Shown: positions 35,929 to 45,629, numbered from the stretch's first letter. The stretch is DNA of 51,184 nt from Hyphomicrobiales bacterium (GCA_026981645.1 JALSII010000006.1:226564-277747); one strand, 5' to 3'. Program-made: numbers and translations. The notes: generated by a model from the letters alone, not told the origin.

Positions 35929-36989
35929 AACAGCGCAACCTGAACTTCGATATTGTCCGGCGCGATGCGCTGACGATGCTAATTGCGCTGGCCGGAGGGC
36001 TGGTTGCATACTGGCTTGACATGCCGGCTGCCTTTCTTGCCGGCGGTGCCATTGCTGTTGCGATTGCAGGATTTTCCGGGTTGCGACTCTCCATTTCAAA
36101 ACCTTTGATGTATCTGGGTTTTATCATTGTCGGCATGGCAGTGGGTGCCAATGTCGCCAGCGATTCTCTGCAACTGGTGCGCCAATGGCCCCTGAGCATG
36201 CTCGGGCTGGTTGCAATGCTGGTTTTTATTGTGGGGGCAAGCTGGTTCATGTTGCGCCGCCTGTTCGGACTTGACCGCGCAACCGCCTTTTATTCGGCAA
36301 TGCCGGGGCATTTGAGCCTCATTCTGGCCCTTACGGCCTCGGGCATTGCTGACAGCCGCCGCATCTCCATCATCATGGGCGTGCGGGTGCTGGCGCTCAC
36401 CATCGTTCTGCCCATCGGCGCGATGCTTGGGGGGGAACTTCCCGCTGTACCCCTGACGTCAGGGCCGACATTGAGCCTTGCTTCCATCGGGATGCTGGCG
36501 GCGGCCTGCATTATGGGTGGCATCGCACTTGAACTGCTCAAGGTGCCCGGCGGTCTTATTCTGGGGGCGATGGTTGTTGCGGTTGCAGGCAAGCTTTCCG
36601 GGTTTTATCAGGGCCAGTTGCCCGACGCCCTCACCGGATTTGCTTTTGTCCTGATGGGCGCACTCATCGGCTCGCGCATGTCGGGAGTGAGTTGGGCCGA
36701 ACTTCGCCAGTCAGCGGCAGCGGGTCTGGCCGTCACCGCAATTGCCGTGGGCACCGTCACCGCCAGCGGCCTCATCCTTACCACATACATGGATATGCCG
36801 CTGGGGCAGGTATGGCTGGGTCTTGCGCCGGGCGCTCTGGAAGCAATGATCGCGCTTGGTCTGGCCTTTGGCTATGACAGCGCGTTTATTGCCGCTCACC
36901 ACACATGGCGTCTGCTGATACTGGGGTTTGCAATCCCGCTGTTTGCGCCTTTTGTTGCGCATCCTCGAAACAAGAAAAACGGGGTTTAA
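35925..36989 (+). CDS. AbrB family membrane protein (PF05145)
   Basis: 354 residues with about ten membrane helices in two similar halves (GLVAYWLDMPAAFLAGGAIA and GIALELLKVPGGLILGAMVV begin the repeats). The AbrB name comes from an E. coli gene and from annotation as a putative ammonia monooxygenase; the real function is not established, and a permease is plausible from the fold. The start is a GTG overlapping the stop of the M20 gene. Coupling to an amidohydrolase suggests export or import of its substrate or product. The next gene begins ten bases after its stop. Confidence 0.85.
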   Translation: MKQRNLNFDIVRRDALTMLIALAGGLVAYWLDMPAAFLAGGAIAVAIAGFSGLRLSISKPLMYLGFIIVGMAVGANVASDSLQLVRQWPLSMLGLVAMLVFIVGASWFMLRRLFGLDRATAFYSAMPGHLSLILALTASGIADSRRISIIMGVRVLALTIVLPIGAMLGGELPAVPLTSGPTLSLASIGMLAAACIMGGIALELLKVPGGLILGAMVVAVAGKLSGFYQGQLPDALTGFAFVLMGALIGSRMSGVSWAELRQSAAAGLAVTAIAVGTVTASGLILTTYMDMPLGQVWLGLAPGALEAMIALGLAFGYDSAFIAAHHTWRLLILGFAIPLFAPFVAHPRNKKNGV

Positions 36990-36998
36990 GCGTCAACA

Positions 36999-37766
36999 AT
37001 GTTTTCAAGTAAAATAACAACCCTGATTGTTGCCACGATAATCGGCACAAGCGTTGCGGCCTCACAAGAAAACAATGCACATTTTCGCACCTATGAAACC
37101 AGCTTTGAATCAGTAGATGATTTTGCCGGGTTTTACAGTGTGCCCCAGGATAGAAAACCCACCGCAAGCCATGATTTGACTTCTGAAATTGTTCGCTCCG
37201 GCCGCCTTTCCCACAAGGGGTGGATAACCGGCGGCAATCCGGCCAGCAGTATTTTTGTCAACAACAATCACCGCGGGTACCCGACAGTCCAGCTATATAA
37301 ACTGGCGGATGGAGCCTTTAGAACCCCGGTCAGAATTGAATTCTGGGTCTGGCTGGATATGGAATTAAAACCCGGAGAGTGGTTCAGCTTTGCAACCCTT
37401 GACCACACGACCAAAGATATCTGGGACCCGGTTCTGATCAACCTGAGTGATGAGGGATTTGTGCACCTGATGCATGTGCCGGCAAACGGCAGGGGGATTA
37501 CCAGTTTCCAGACAAAATCGGTGAAATTTCCGTTTCGCCAATGGGTCAAACTCAGCGCTGAGCTGCATTTTGATAAAAATGATGGCTATGCAAGAGTCTG
37601 GCAAAACGACGTGCTGGTTTCCGAGGCCCCGGTCAGGCGCGGCAACGGACTTCTTACCCAGGCGCATTTCGGCCTTTATGCGCCGCCTTCGCTTTCTGCC
37701 GGCGTGATATATAATGACGATTTGAAAATCATGGAGATCACTAAACACCCAGGGACAGAACCCTAA
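36999..37766 (+). CDS. Exported concanavalin-A-like protein, unknown function
   Basis: 255 residues with a signal peptide (about 1-21, ending SVAAS). The rest is beta rich with jelly-roll-like strands: [36 protein letters not shown] and [14 protein letters not shown], followed by [13 protein letters not shown] and [11 protein letters not shown]. This wording recalls LamG or heparin-lyase-I-like polysaccharide-binding folds, but I see no certain catalytic residues. It may be the fourth gene of the plus-strand run from 33823. It converges with ihfB and their stop codons overlap. Confidence 0.65.
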   Translation: MFSSKITTLIVATIIGTSVAASQENNAHFRTYETSFESVDDFAGFYSVPQDRKPTASHDLTSEIVRSGRLSHKGWITGGNPASSIFVNNNHRGYPTVQLYKLADGAFRTPVRIEFWVWLDMELKPGEWFSFATLDHTTKDIWDPVLINLSDEGFVHLMHVPANGRGITSFQTKSVKFPFRQWVKLSAELHFDKNDGYARVWQNDVLVSEAPVRRGNGLLTQAHFGLYAPPSLSAGVIYNDDLKIMEITKHPGTEP

Positions 37767-38041
37767 CGGTTGAGGCGCTCACGAATTTCTTTTCCGGCCT
37801 TGAACTGGGGGGCATATTTTTCGCCCACGTTCACTTTTTCGCCGGTTCGCGGATTTCGTCCGATCCTTGCGGGGCGGTTTTTGACGGAAAAAGCACCAAA
37901 GCCACGCAATTCCACCCGGTCCCCCCGTGCCAGAGCGTTACTTATTTCATCAAAGATTGCCGCAACGATATTCTCCACATCCTTTTGAAAAAGATGAGGG
38001 TTTTCATCAACAAGTTTTTGTATCAATTCAGATTTAATCAT
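37763..38041 (-). CDS. ihfB: Integration host factor beta subunit
   Basis: 92 residues of the HU/IHF fold. The DNA-binding arm is [20 protein letters not shown]; the opening [19 protein letters not shown] is typical of IHF-beta. It pairs with IHF-alpha (not in the window), bends DNA and supports recombination and sigma-54 promoters, which may matter for the activator at 3688. It lies 45 bases after sppA and is probably cotranscribed. Its stop overlaps that of the convergent exported-protein gene. Confidence 0.95.
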   Translation of the reverse strand: MIKSELIQKLVDENPHLFQKDVENIVAAIFDEISNALARGDRVELRGFGAFSVKNRPARIGRNPRTGEKVNVGEKYAPQFKAGKEIRERLNR

Positions 38042-38086
38042 CGAGACCCCACTAAAAGACCTGTTATTGCTATACTGGCAGGGCTT

Positions 38087-39034
38087 TTACAAGCCAACGT
38101 GCCAAACAGAAACCAAACCGTCAAGCGTAACAGCATCGACTGAAGCAAGATCAAACCCCAGAAATGAGGCAATATCCCCGCCAAGGATGTTGTTAAACCG
38201 CTCCCAATCCGAAAGCGGCAACGGAAATGCACGGTAAACCGGCAGATCTTCTTCAACTTCTTGTGTTTCAAGCCAGGCAATGGCTTCTGCCTCGCCGCCA
38301 AACTCATCAATCAGACCGGCTTCCAGTGCCACCCGGCCATTGACGATGCGCCCGTCGGCCAGTTCCAGTGTTCGGGAACGGCTTAAGCCCCGGCGTTCCG
38401 CAACAATGTCAACAAACCAGTTATAGCTGTCATCAACCAGCGCCTGCAGACTTGCCCTGACTTCGCCCTGAAGCGGTTCGTCACTGTCCGGCTCTGCCTT
38501 GAGCGGACCAGAGGCCACCTTGTCCAGGTCAATGCCGATTGTGTTGAGCAGACCGCTGGCATCCACATGGCTGAACAGAACACCGATTGAGCCAACGATG
38601 GACAGACGGCGGGCAAAAACCCTGTCAGCGGCAATGGCGCTCATATAGGCCGCAGATGCGCCCACTTCATTGATGACTGCAACCACCGGTTTTTCAGCCC
38701 GCAATTTTGTCAGCGTCTCATAAAGCTCTTCGCCCCCCGCTGTTGAACCGCCGGGGCTGTTGATGCGTACGATTACTGCCTTGACCTGTTCGTCCTCGGC
38801 CAGATCCTCAAGCACTGCCATGCGCTGGGCATTGGTGGTAATGACGCCCTCGATGACTACAAGCGCAACATAATCCTGGGGGGATTGAAATCCCTCGGTC
38901 ATCCGCGCCCCAAGCGCAACAAGCGCCGCGCCAAGAGCCACAAAGGCGAAAACCCGCCAACGCATGCGTGATTTACGCAAGGCGCGTGTCACAGGCATTC
39001 CATCGGTTCTCTTTTCAGGGGAAGTCACAATCAT
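38087..39034 (-). CDS. sppA: Signal peptide peptidase SppA (S49 family, short form)
   Basis: 315 residues. A basic N-terminus and one membrane helix (about 26-45, VFAFVALGAALVALGA) anchor it with the protease in the periplasm. INSPGGSTAGGEEL is the oxyanion block, the catalytic Ser lies in GASAAYMSAIAADR, and the general-base Lys in VASGPLKAEPDS, the spacing of the short bacterial SppA. It degrades signal peptides left in the membrane. The ATG at 39034 follows GGGAC. It lies between the rpsA terminator and ihfB. Confidence 0.92.
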   Translation of the reverse strand: MIVTSPEKRTDGMPVTRALRKSRMRWRVFAFVALGAALVALGARMTEGFQSPQDYVALVVIEGVITTNAQRMAVLEDLAEDEQVKAVIVRINSPGGSTAGGEELYETLTKLRAEKPVVAVINEVGASAAYMSAIAADRVFARRLSIVGSIGVLFSHVDASGLLNTIGIDLDKVASGPLKAEPDSDEPLQGEVRASLQALVDDSYNWFVDIVAERRGLSRSRTLELADGRIVNGRVALEAGLIDEFGGEAEAIAWLETQEVEEDLPVYRAFPLPLSDWERFNNILGGDIASFLGFDLASVDAVTLDGLVSVWHVGL

Positions 39035-39063
39035 TCTGTCCCGGCAAAGTTTCCTGAAAGGTC

Positions 39064-39099
39064 AAAAAAGGCCCGCATTTCCTTGAGGAAAAGCGGGCC
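39064..39099 (-). terminator. Intrinsic terminator after rpsA
   Basis: In transcript order: GGCCCGCTTTTCC, loop TCAA, GGAAATGCGGGCC, then six Ts. The 13-base stem has one A-A mismatch. It lies 32 bases after the rpsA stop and separates rpsA from sppA-ihfB. Confidence 0.92.
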
Positions 39100-39131
39100 C
39101 TGTTTATGTCAGTTCAACAAGTGAACCATAT

Positions 39132-40835
39132 CTACTCGTCATCACGGTTCTTGAGAGCCGCACCCAGAATATCGCCCAGGGAAGCACCGGAGTCCGAAGA
39201 ACCAAACTGCGCAACGGCTTCTTTTTCTTCGGCGATTTCCAGAGCCTTGATCGAGAGACCAACCCGATGGGTCTTGCGATCGAACTGGGTGACGCGGGCA
39301 TCAACCTTGTCACCAACAGCAAAACGCTCAGGGCGCTGTTCGGAACGGTCACGGCTCAGATCAGAGCGGCGGATAAACGCCGTCATCTCGGTGTCACCAA
39401 GCTTGACCTCGATGCCGCCATCATTGACCTGGGTAACAGTACAGGTGATGACCGAACCCCGCTTGAGACCGCCACTGTCGCCCCCTTCAGCTGCAAGGCC
39501 TTCGCTGACCAATTGCTTGATTCCCAGGGAAATACGCTCTTTGTCGGTGTCAATGTCGAGCACCAGGGCCTTGACGATGTCGCCGCGCTCAAAATCAACA
39601 AGCGCTTCTTCGCCCGGACGCTGCCAGTCCAGATCGGAAAGGTGAACCATGCCGTCCACATCGCCGTCAAGACCTATGAACAGGCCAAATTCGGTCTTGT
39701 TTTTGACTTCGCCTTCAACGATTGAGCCAACGGGATGCCTGTCAGAAAAGGAATCCCAGGGATTGTCGTTACATTGTTTCAGGCCAAGCGAAATCCGGCG
39801 TTTTTCCGGGTCCACATCCAGAACCATCGCCTCAACTTCCTGGGAAGTGGAAACAATTTTGCCCGGATGCACATTTTTCTTGGTCCAACTCATCTCCGAA
39901 ACGTGGATCAGCCCTTCAATGCCTGGTTCCAGTTCCACAAACGCACCATAGTCGGTGATATTGGTGATGCGACCGGTAAACTTGGCATCCACGGGATATT
40001 TGGCTTCGATGCCTTCCCATGGGTCAGCCTGAAGCTGTTTCATACCCAGGGAAATCCGGTGACTTTCCTGATTGACCCGAACGATCTGTACCTTGATGGT
40101 CTCACCAATGCTCAGAACATCAGTGGGGTGATTGACCCGGCGCCATGCGATATCGGTCACATGCAGCAGGCCGTCAATACCGCCGAGGTCAACAAACGCA
40201 CCATAGTCGGTGATATTTTTGACAACACCTTCGACCACCTGGCCTTCGGTGAGCTTCTGAACGATTTCAGAGCGCTGTTCAGCCCGGCTTTCTTCAAGAA
40301 TAGCGCGGCGGGAGACAACAATATTGCCCCGGCGCTTGTCCATTTTCAAAACCTGGAAGGGCTGGGGGACATTCATTAGCGGCCCGATGTCGCGGATGGG
40401 ACGGATATCCACCTGGGAGCGCGGCAAAAAGGCAATCGCCCCCTGCAGATCAACGGTAAAACCACCCTTGACCTGATTAAAGATGATGCCTTCGACTTTT
40501 TCTTCGTTCTCGAACTGCTTCTCCAGACGAACCCAGCTTTCCTCACGACGGGCTTTTTCCCGGCTCAGAACAGCTTCGCCCATGGCGTTTTCCACGCGGT
40601 CCACATAGACTTCAACTTCCGAACCCGGAACAATCGAGCCGTCCTTGCCGGCAGCGCCAAATTCTTTCAGGGGAATCCGTCCCTCGGTTTTCAGCCCCAC
40701 ATCGATGATGGCCAGGTCTTTTTCAATCGCTACGACCTTGCCCTTGACCACCGCGCCCTCAAGGGGCTCGTGATCAACAAATGAATCCATCAGCAGGGCT
40801 TCAAAATCTTCACTCGTCACAGTTTGCTGTGCCAT
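39132..40835 (-). CDS. rpsA: 30S ribosomal protein S1
   Basis: 567 residues with six S1 RNA-binding repeats. The third to sixth are clearest, with NITDYGAFVDLGGIDGLLHV, NITDYGAFVELEPGIEGLIHV and KTEFGLFIGLDGDVDGMVHL. S1 holds mRNA leaders on the 30S subunit. It ends in an acidic tail (KNRDDE). The leader of 240 bases between cmk and rpsA allows its own promoter and possible autoregulation. cmk lies upstream on the same strand, the conserved proteobacterial pairing. Confidence 0.98.
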   Translation of the reverse strand: MAQQTVTSEDFEALLMDSFVDHEPLEGAVVKGKVVAIEKDLAIIDVGLKTEGRIPLKEFGAAGKDGSIVPGSEVEVYVDRVENAMGEAVLSREKARREESWVRLEKQFENEEKVEGIIFNQVKGGFTVDLQGAIAFLPRSQVDIRPIRDIGPLMNVPQPFQVLKMDKRRGNIVVSRRAILEESRAEQRSEIVQKLTEGQVVEGVVKNITDYGAFVDLGGIDGLLHVTDIAWRRVNHPTDVLSIGETIKVQIVRVNQESHRISLGMKQLQADPWEGIEAKYPVDAKFTGRITNITDYGAFVELEPGIEGLIHVSEMSWTKKNVHPGKIVSTSQEVEAMVLDVDPEKRRISLGLKQCNDNPWDSFSDRHPVGSIVEGEVKNKTEFGLFIGLDGDVDGMVHLSDLDWQRPGEEALVDFERGDIVKALVLDIDTDKERISLGIKQLVSEGLAAEGGDSGGLKRGSVITCTVTQVNDGGIEVKLGDTEMTAFIRRSDLSRDRSEQRPERFAVGDKVDARVTQFDRKTHRVGLSIKALEIAEEKEAVAQFGSSDSGASLGDILGAALKNRDDE

Positions 40836-40950
40836 TTAAACTCCATTATGTGCGCGCCATGCGGTTAAGGTTGGGTGTGAAATACTGTCTGGAGGCCAAA
40901 CTCTCGATCTGTTTGCTGCACTGTATGCAACAACAAATCCGGCGCGCGAA

Positions 40951-40966
40951 TCTGGTAAAAACCAGA
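40951..40966 (-). other. Hairpin in the rpsA leader
   Basis: TCTGGT, loop TTTT, ACCAGA in the transcript, 116 bases before the rpsA start. rpsA leaders in other proteobacteria form hairpins used for autoregulation; this stem is only a candidate. No other clear feature in 40836-41075. Confidence 0.3.
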
Positions 40967-41075
40967 CAATATTCATTATGTTTGTATATTGTGTTTTTTC
41001 GCTGGCCCCTCGTTCTGAAATTCAGAAATGACTGCCTGCCGGAACCCGAAGAGTGCCAAGTTTGATTTTGAACCG

Positions 41076-41729
41076 CTATTTTCGAGTTTCCCCGGGGTTC
41101 AGCTTGCGCTCTACAGTTCCATCAACAATCGCGATGGCTGCACGAAGTGCCGCCTCTATATCCAATTGGCTCGTATCAAGCAAGTGGGCACCTTCAGCTA
41201 AATAAAACGCTCCGGCGGGGTTTTGCCGGTCGTTTTTGTCTCGGGCGATTATTTGCGCAAGGATATTCTCGTATTCAGCCTCAATGCCCCGCGCCCTGAA
41301 CTGCGCGGTGCGCCGGGCGGCCCGCACCTCCGGCTCGGCGGTGATAAACAGTTTTACATTGGCATCGGGGCAGATGCGGGTGCCGATGTCGCGTCCGTCG
41401 AGCACCGCACCGCCGGGTTGTCTGGCAAATTCGCGCTGATACTGACGCAAGGCCGCCCTGACCGGCTCAAAGCGCGCCACTTTTGAAGCAGCCATTGCAA
41501 TTTCCGCACTGCCCAGCACTTCTGCATCAAGCTGGCTTTCATCCAGGTGTTTTGCCGCTTCTGAAGCGCTATATTCCAGATTGTCCGCCTCAAGCCGGTC
41601 CAACACTGCCTTTCCCACCGCCCGATAGAGCAGGCCGGTGTCCAGATGTGCCAGCCCGTAATGGGTTGCCAGCGCGCTGGCGATTGTGCCTTTTCCCGAC
41701 GCGGCAGGACCATCAATGGCAATAATCAT
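41076..41729 (-). CDS. cmk: Cytidylate kinase
   Basis: 217 residues. The P-loop is IAIDGPAASGKGTIA; LDTGLLYRAVGKAVL binds the nucleotide, and LDGRDIGTRICPDANVKLFI and ARDKNDRQNPAGAF are family blocks. It phosphorylates CMP and dCMP. The open frame extends far upstream to 42542, through the divergent gene and a tRNA, and is not real there; the ATG at 41729 matches the family start. In many relatives aroA precedes cmk; here the neighbour is the divergent FYDLN-acid gene and aroA is absent. Confidence 0.95.
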   Translation of the reverse strand: MIIAIDGPAASGKGTIASALATHYGLAHLDTGLLYRAVGKAVLDRLEADNLEYSASEAAKHLDESQLDAEVLGSAEIAMAASKVARFEPVRAALRQYQREFARQPGGAVLDGRDIGTRICPDANVKLFITAEPEVRAARRTAQFRARGIEAEYENILAQIIARDKNDRQNPAGAFYLAEGAHLLDTSQLDIEAALRAAIAIVDGTVERKLNPGETRK

Positions 41730-41882
41730 TTGGCCTTGGCCTTTTCCCGGATGCGCTAAATTTTCCCAGCTCCCTGATACCAGAGTAATTTTGCGTTTGA
41801 CAGGGCGCACCATGTTGATTAACCGGACAAAACGCGCCAAAAAATGTGCAGTTTTCCAATTCGCAACAAAGAGGATGTGCCA

Positions 41883-42302
41883 GTGGCCAGTGCCGACCGC
41901 GGAACCAAACGCCAATGCCTTCATTGCGGGACCAAATATTACGATTTGAACCGCGATCCGATTCTCTGTCCCGCCTGCGGGAAGCCCTATGAACCCCCCG
42001 CAGAAATAAAGCCCCGCAAGAGTCCGGCTGAAGCCGGTGTTACGGATGGGTCCGAGGATACCAAAACAGACGAAGTCATTGTCGATCCTGCAGCCACTGC
42101 GGTCGGTGCCGAACTTGTATCGTTCGAGGATGCGGAAAAAGTCAATGATACCGGTGACGTTGAAGACACCGGTGAAGATATTCCCGATGTTGAAGGCGTT
42201 GAGGATATCGGCGGCGAGGTGGACAATTCCTTTGTGGATGATGATGAAGACGACACAGCCGATATCGGCCTGGGCGTCAGTACCACCAAGGACGACGAAT
42301 AG
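41883..42302 (+). CDS. FYDLN-acid family protein (TIGR02300)
   Basis: 139 residues. The N-terminal third has two CxxC pairs in CLHCGTKYYDLNRDPILCPACG, likely one zinc ribbon. The rest is extremely rich in Asp and Glu, with almost no hydrophobic core, ending STTKDDE. The GTG at 41883 follows AAAGAGG by eight bases and gives the family start (ASADRGTKRQC). The family is confined mostly to alphaproteobacteria and its function is unknown. It is divergent from cmk across 153 bases and sits before tRNA-Ala, its usual neighbourhood. Confidence 0.88.
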   Translation: MASADRGTKRQCLHCGTKYYDLNRDPILCPACGKPYEPPAEIKPRKSPAEAGVTDGSEDTKTDEVIVDPAATAVGAELVSFEDAEKVNDTGDVEDTGEDIPDVEGVEDIGGEVDNSFVDDDEDDTADIGLGVSTTKDDE

Positions 42303-42500
42303 TATTTGTCTGCTGGAGTTTTCAGACGGACGGACGCGCATAAAAAGGCGCGTTCCATGCACCCGGACGCGCGCAGGCATGTGCAAAAAATGAAAAGCGG
42401 CATGGCTGTGCAAAAAGGCTTGCGTCCGCTTCTGTGTTTTCATAGGTTGCGCGCCGGGTGCCCGGCGGAATTTCCCGCCGCGGACAGCCCGACGCATGAT

Positions 42501-42580
<80 letters not shown>

Positions 42581-42624
42581 ACATGTCTCGCGCAAATTCG
42601 CTTCGCTCACGCCTGCGATGGGGC

Positions 42625-42659
42625 GGCCAAGAAGTTGGCCGGTAGCCTCTTTGGCTACC
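42625..42659. repeat. Two abutting perfect hairpins downstream of tRNA-Ala
   Basis: GGCCAA, GAAG, TTGGCC at 42625-42640, directly followed by GGTAGCC, TCTTT, GGCTACC at 42641-42659. Both stems are perfect. No T run follows closely. Could be processing or termination structures, or a dispersed repeat. The remaining gap 42577-42872 has no gene I can support. Confidence 0.5.
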
Positions 42660-42872
42660 TGGCTGCGATTCGAAATTTTTCCTCGCACCCCCGGGACTGT
42701 TTCACTTCGCCTCAATTTACGTGATTTACATCAGGCTTGCACTTTGAAGCTCTTGAAAAGCTGCTGTGCAGAATAGCCATTTGTATCCAACCTCCCTTGG
42801 CTTTGCCTCTGTGATATGTTTTCTTGAATTGTAACAGGGGTGGTGAACATCCGGCCTGGGAGGGCATTGAAT

Positions 42873-43748
42873 TTGGATATGTTGCAACTGGTGCTGGGCG
42901 GTCTGGCCAACGGTAGTGTCTATGGCCTGATAGCGCTTGGCTTTGTGCTGATTTACAAGGCGACAGAAGCGGTTAATTTCGCTCAGGGCGATTTCATGAT
43001 GATGGGTGCCTTTGTCACCATCTGGCTCGCCAACTCCCATTATATGGGCTTGAATTTCTGGGTTGCGGTGCCCATCGCCATTCTCATCATGGGAGTTGCA
43101 GGATATCTTTTGGACCTGCTGGTGGTGCGGCGCCTGTTCGGACAGCCCCAGATTGCCACTGTCATCCTGACTATTGCCATCGGTTTTATCCTCAGGTTTT
43201 CCGCCGGGGCCATTTGGGGCCACGAACCGCAATGGCTTGAAACGCCCTTTGTCGGACGCGAGTTGCGCATGTTTGGACTGGTGCTGGGGCTTGAAGAAGT
43301 GGCGGTGATAATCGTCACCCTGTTGCTCACTCTTTTTCTGTTTTTGTTTTTTCGCCGCTCAAAACTTGGCCTTGCCATGCAGGCCGCTTCTCAAAACCAG
43401 TTGGCCGCCTATTACATGGGCATCCCGGTGAAGCGCATCCAAAGCCTTGTCTGGGGTCTTGGGGGGGGTGTGGCAGCGGTGGCCGGAATTTTGTTTGCCT
43501 CCAAGGGTGCCGTTGACCCCTCAACCGGTTTGCTCGGCATCAAGGCGTTTGCCGCAGCCGTAATCGGGGGCTTTGGTTCTTTGCCCGGTGCCCTGATAGG
43601 CGGCCTTATAATCGGGCTGGTCGAGCCCTTTGCTGCCTATGCGCTGCCCGCCGGTTATTCCCAGATTGCCCCTTATGCGATCATGTTGCTGGTGCTGATA
43701 TTCAGGCCCGCGGGCCTGTTCTCCCAGGTACAGAAGAAAAAGGTCTGA
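42873..43748 (+). CDS. livH: Branched-chain-amino-acid-type ABC permease LivH
   Basis: About 291 residues, eight or so membrane helices. It opens LQLVLGGLANGSVYGLIALG and has AVNFAQGDFMMMGAF and the late FAAAVIGGFGSLPGALIGG, all LivH blocks. The start is uncertain: GTG 42840, TTG 42867, TTG 42873 and ATG 42879 are in frame; TTG 42873 has GGAGGG eight bases before it. It forms the inner-membrane channel with LivM, ten bases downstream. The true cargo may not be amino acids, given the acyl-CoA ligase in the operon. Confidence 0.92.
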   Translation: MDMLQLVLGGLANGSVYGLIALGFVLIYKATEAVNFAQGDFMMMGAFVTIWLANSHYMGLNFWVAVPIAILIMGVAGYLLDLLVVRRLFGQPQIATVILTIAIGFILRFSAGAIWGHEPQWLETPFVGRELRMFGLVLGLEEVAVIIVTLLLTLFLFLFFRRSKLGLAMQAASQNQLAAYYMGIPVKRIQSLVWGLGGGVAAVAGILFASKGAVDPSTGLLGIKAFAAAVIGGFGSLPGALIGGLIIGLVEPFAAYALPAGYSQIAPYAIMLLVLIFRPAGLFSQVQKKKV

Positions 43749-43758
43749 TAGACAAGAC

Positions 43759-44856
43759 ATGCGCTTTGTATTCAAACGCTCCTATAATGACGACATCGGG
43801 TGGTTCAAGCATCGCACGCAAGCGATATATTATATGGTGTTGCTTGCCTTTGTTGTTGCGTTGCCCTGGCTTCTGGATGACTTTTTTCTTGGTGAAGCCA
43901 CCAACGTGCTTATCTGGGCCATCGTTGGCATGGGTCTGATGCTGCTCACCGGCCACACCGGTCAGGTCAGTCTGGGGCACGCTGCCTTCATGGCCGTGGG
44001 CTGCTATGCCAATATTATCATGATGCAGCGCGGGGTGCCCTTTATTGTGGCATTGCCGCTTTCAGGCCTGATTACCGGAATTGTCGGTGCCATTGTTGCC
44101 CTGCCGGTGCTTCGCCTGCATGGCATCTATCTGGCCATCGCCACGCTGGCGATTTCCGTGCTCGCAGAAGATATTATTGTGATTGCCGAGCCGTTTACAG
44201 GGGGTGTCTCGGGCCTTGTGGCTCCGCCCATCGATCTGTTCGGGATGCAAATCACCCGCTATGGCACCCCGACTGCATTTTATTTTATCACCCTCATTGT
44301 TGTGCTGGCAGTGCTTTTTGCCTATCGCAACCTCTTGCGGGCGCCGCTTGGACGTGCTTTTGCCGCCATCAGGGATTCTGAGATTTCCGCTCAGGCCATG
44401 GGCGTCAACATTACTGCGACCAAGGCGATTTCTTTTGGCCTGTCGTGCACCGCCACCGGGCTTGCCGGGGCCTTGCTTGGCCATTTTGCCGGAGCCTTCA
44501 ACCATGAAACCTTCAACATTGTGCTTTCCATTCAATTATTACTGATGATTGTTATCGGGGGTCTTGGGTCCATTCATGGTGCTTTTTTTGGTGCCATAGT
44601 CATTGGTTTTCTGCCCCAGGTAATTGCTATCGGCCGTGATGTCACCTCTTCACTTTTTGGATTTGGCTCTTTGACTATTCCGGGTATTGAAGTCGGTGTT
44701 TTTGCCTTGATTCTTCTGGTTTTTATTCTGTTCGAACCCATGGGCATTTACGGGCGCTGGCTGAAAATTCGCACTTATTTTGAACTTTTTCCCTTCTATA
44801 GAAAGGGCATGTTCAAACGCCAGAAAAGCTACCTCAAAACCGAGCGTACGCGATGA
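43759..44856 (+). CDS. livM: Branched-chain-amino-acid-type ABC permease LivM
   Basis: 365 residues. LIWAIVGMGLMLLTGHTGQV and SLGHAAFMAVGCYA match the LivM core, then GRAFAAIRDSEISAQAMGVN, the ATPase-docking region, and GGLGSIHGAFFGAIVIG. About ten membrane helices; the C-terminus is a basic cytoplasmic tail. The stop overlaps the livG start by four bases (ATGA). Confidence 0.93.
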   Translation: MRFVFKRSYNDDIGWFKHRTQAIYYMVLLAFVVALPWLLDDFFLGEATNVLIWAIVGMGLMLLTGHTGQVSLGHAAFMAVGCYANIIMMQRGVPFIVALPLSGLITGIVGAIVALPVLRLHGIYLAIATLAISVLAEDIIVIAEPFTGGVSGLVAPPIDLFGMQITRYGTPTAFYFITLIVVLAVLFAYRNLLRAPLGRAFAAIRDSEISAQAMGVNITATKAISFGLSCTATGLAGALLGHFAGAFNHETFNIVLSIQLLLMIVIGGLGSIHGAFFGAIVIGFLPQVIAIGRDVTSSLFGFGSLTIPGIEVGVFALILLVFILFEPMGIYGRWLKIRTYFELFPFYRKGMFKRQKSYLKTERTR

Positions 44857-45629
44857 GTCTGCTTGCCTTTGAAAATGTAACCCTACGCTTTGGCGGACTG
44901 GTGGCTGTGGACAATGTCTCTTTCCATGTGGGGGAGGGTGAAGTGTTCGCGCTGGTCGGTCCTAATGGCGCTGGCAAGTCAACGGTGTTCAACCTCATCT
45001 CGCGTTTTTATGACCCAGCCGAAGGCGATATCCGTTTTGCCGACAAGCCCCTGCTGGGTCTGCGACCCGATCAGGTGCCCTCGCTGGGAATTGCCCGCAC
45101 TTTCCAGAATATTGAACTTTTTGAACAATCAACGGTTCTGCAAAATCTGCTGGTGGGGCGCCAGCGCCATGCAAAAAGCAATATGCTGACCGAGATGCTT
45201 TTCACCCCTTCTGTGCGTGAAGAAGAGCACCGCCACCGTGAAGTAGTGGAAGAGGTGATCGATTTTCTTGAGCTTCAGGCCTATCGCGATAAATATATCG
45301 CCGGGCTGCCCTATGGAGTGCGCAAGATTGTGGAACTGGGCCGCGCTCTGGCGACCGAACCTAAACTGCTGCTGCTTGATGAACCGGCCTCGGGCCTTTC
45401 AGTCGAAGAATCCCAGGACATGATTTTCTGGATTGAAGACATCAAGAAACAGATGGGCATCACCGTTTTGATGGTGGAACACGATATGAATCTGGTTTCC
45501 GCCGTCTGCGACCGCGTGCTGGCGCTGGCTGACGGCAAGGAGTTGGCCATTGGCACCCCCGCAGAAGTGCAGGCCCACCCCGAAGTGATCAAAGCCTATC
45601 TTGGCACCGGTGAGGGCAAAACCAAATGA
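44853..45629 (+). CDS. livG: Branched-chain-amino-acid-type ABC ATPase LivG
   Basis: 258 residues. Walker A is GPNGAGKSTVFNLI, the Q loop is in IARTFQNIELFEQ, the signature region reads LPYGVRKIVELGRALA (a YG form of the usual YGxQR, normal for LivG), Walker B is LLLLDEPASGLS, and the H loop is MVEHDMNLV. One of two ATPases that drive the LivHM channel. Overlaps livM and livF by four bases each. Confidence 0.95.
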   Translation: MSLLAFENVTLRFGGLVAVDNVSFHVGEGEVFALVGPNGAGKSTVFNLISRFYDPAEGDIRFADKPLLGLRPDQVPSLGIARTFQNIELFEQSTVLQNLLVGRQRHAKSNMLTEMLFTPSVREEEHRHREVVEEVIDFLELQAYRDKYIAGLPYGVRKIVELGRALATEPKLLLLDEPASGLSVEESQDMIFWIEDIKKQMGITVLMVEHDMNLVSAVCDRVLALADGKELAIGTPAEVQAHPEVIKAYLGTGEGKTK

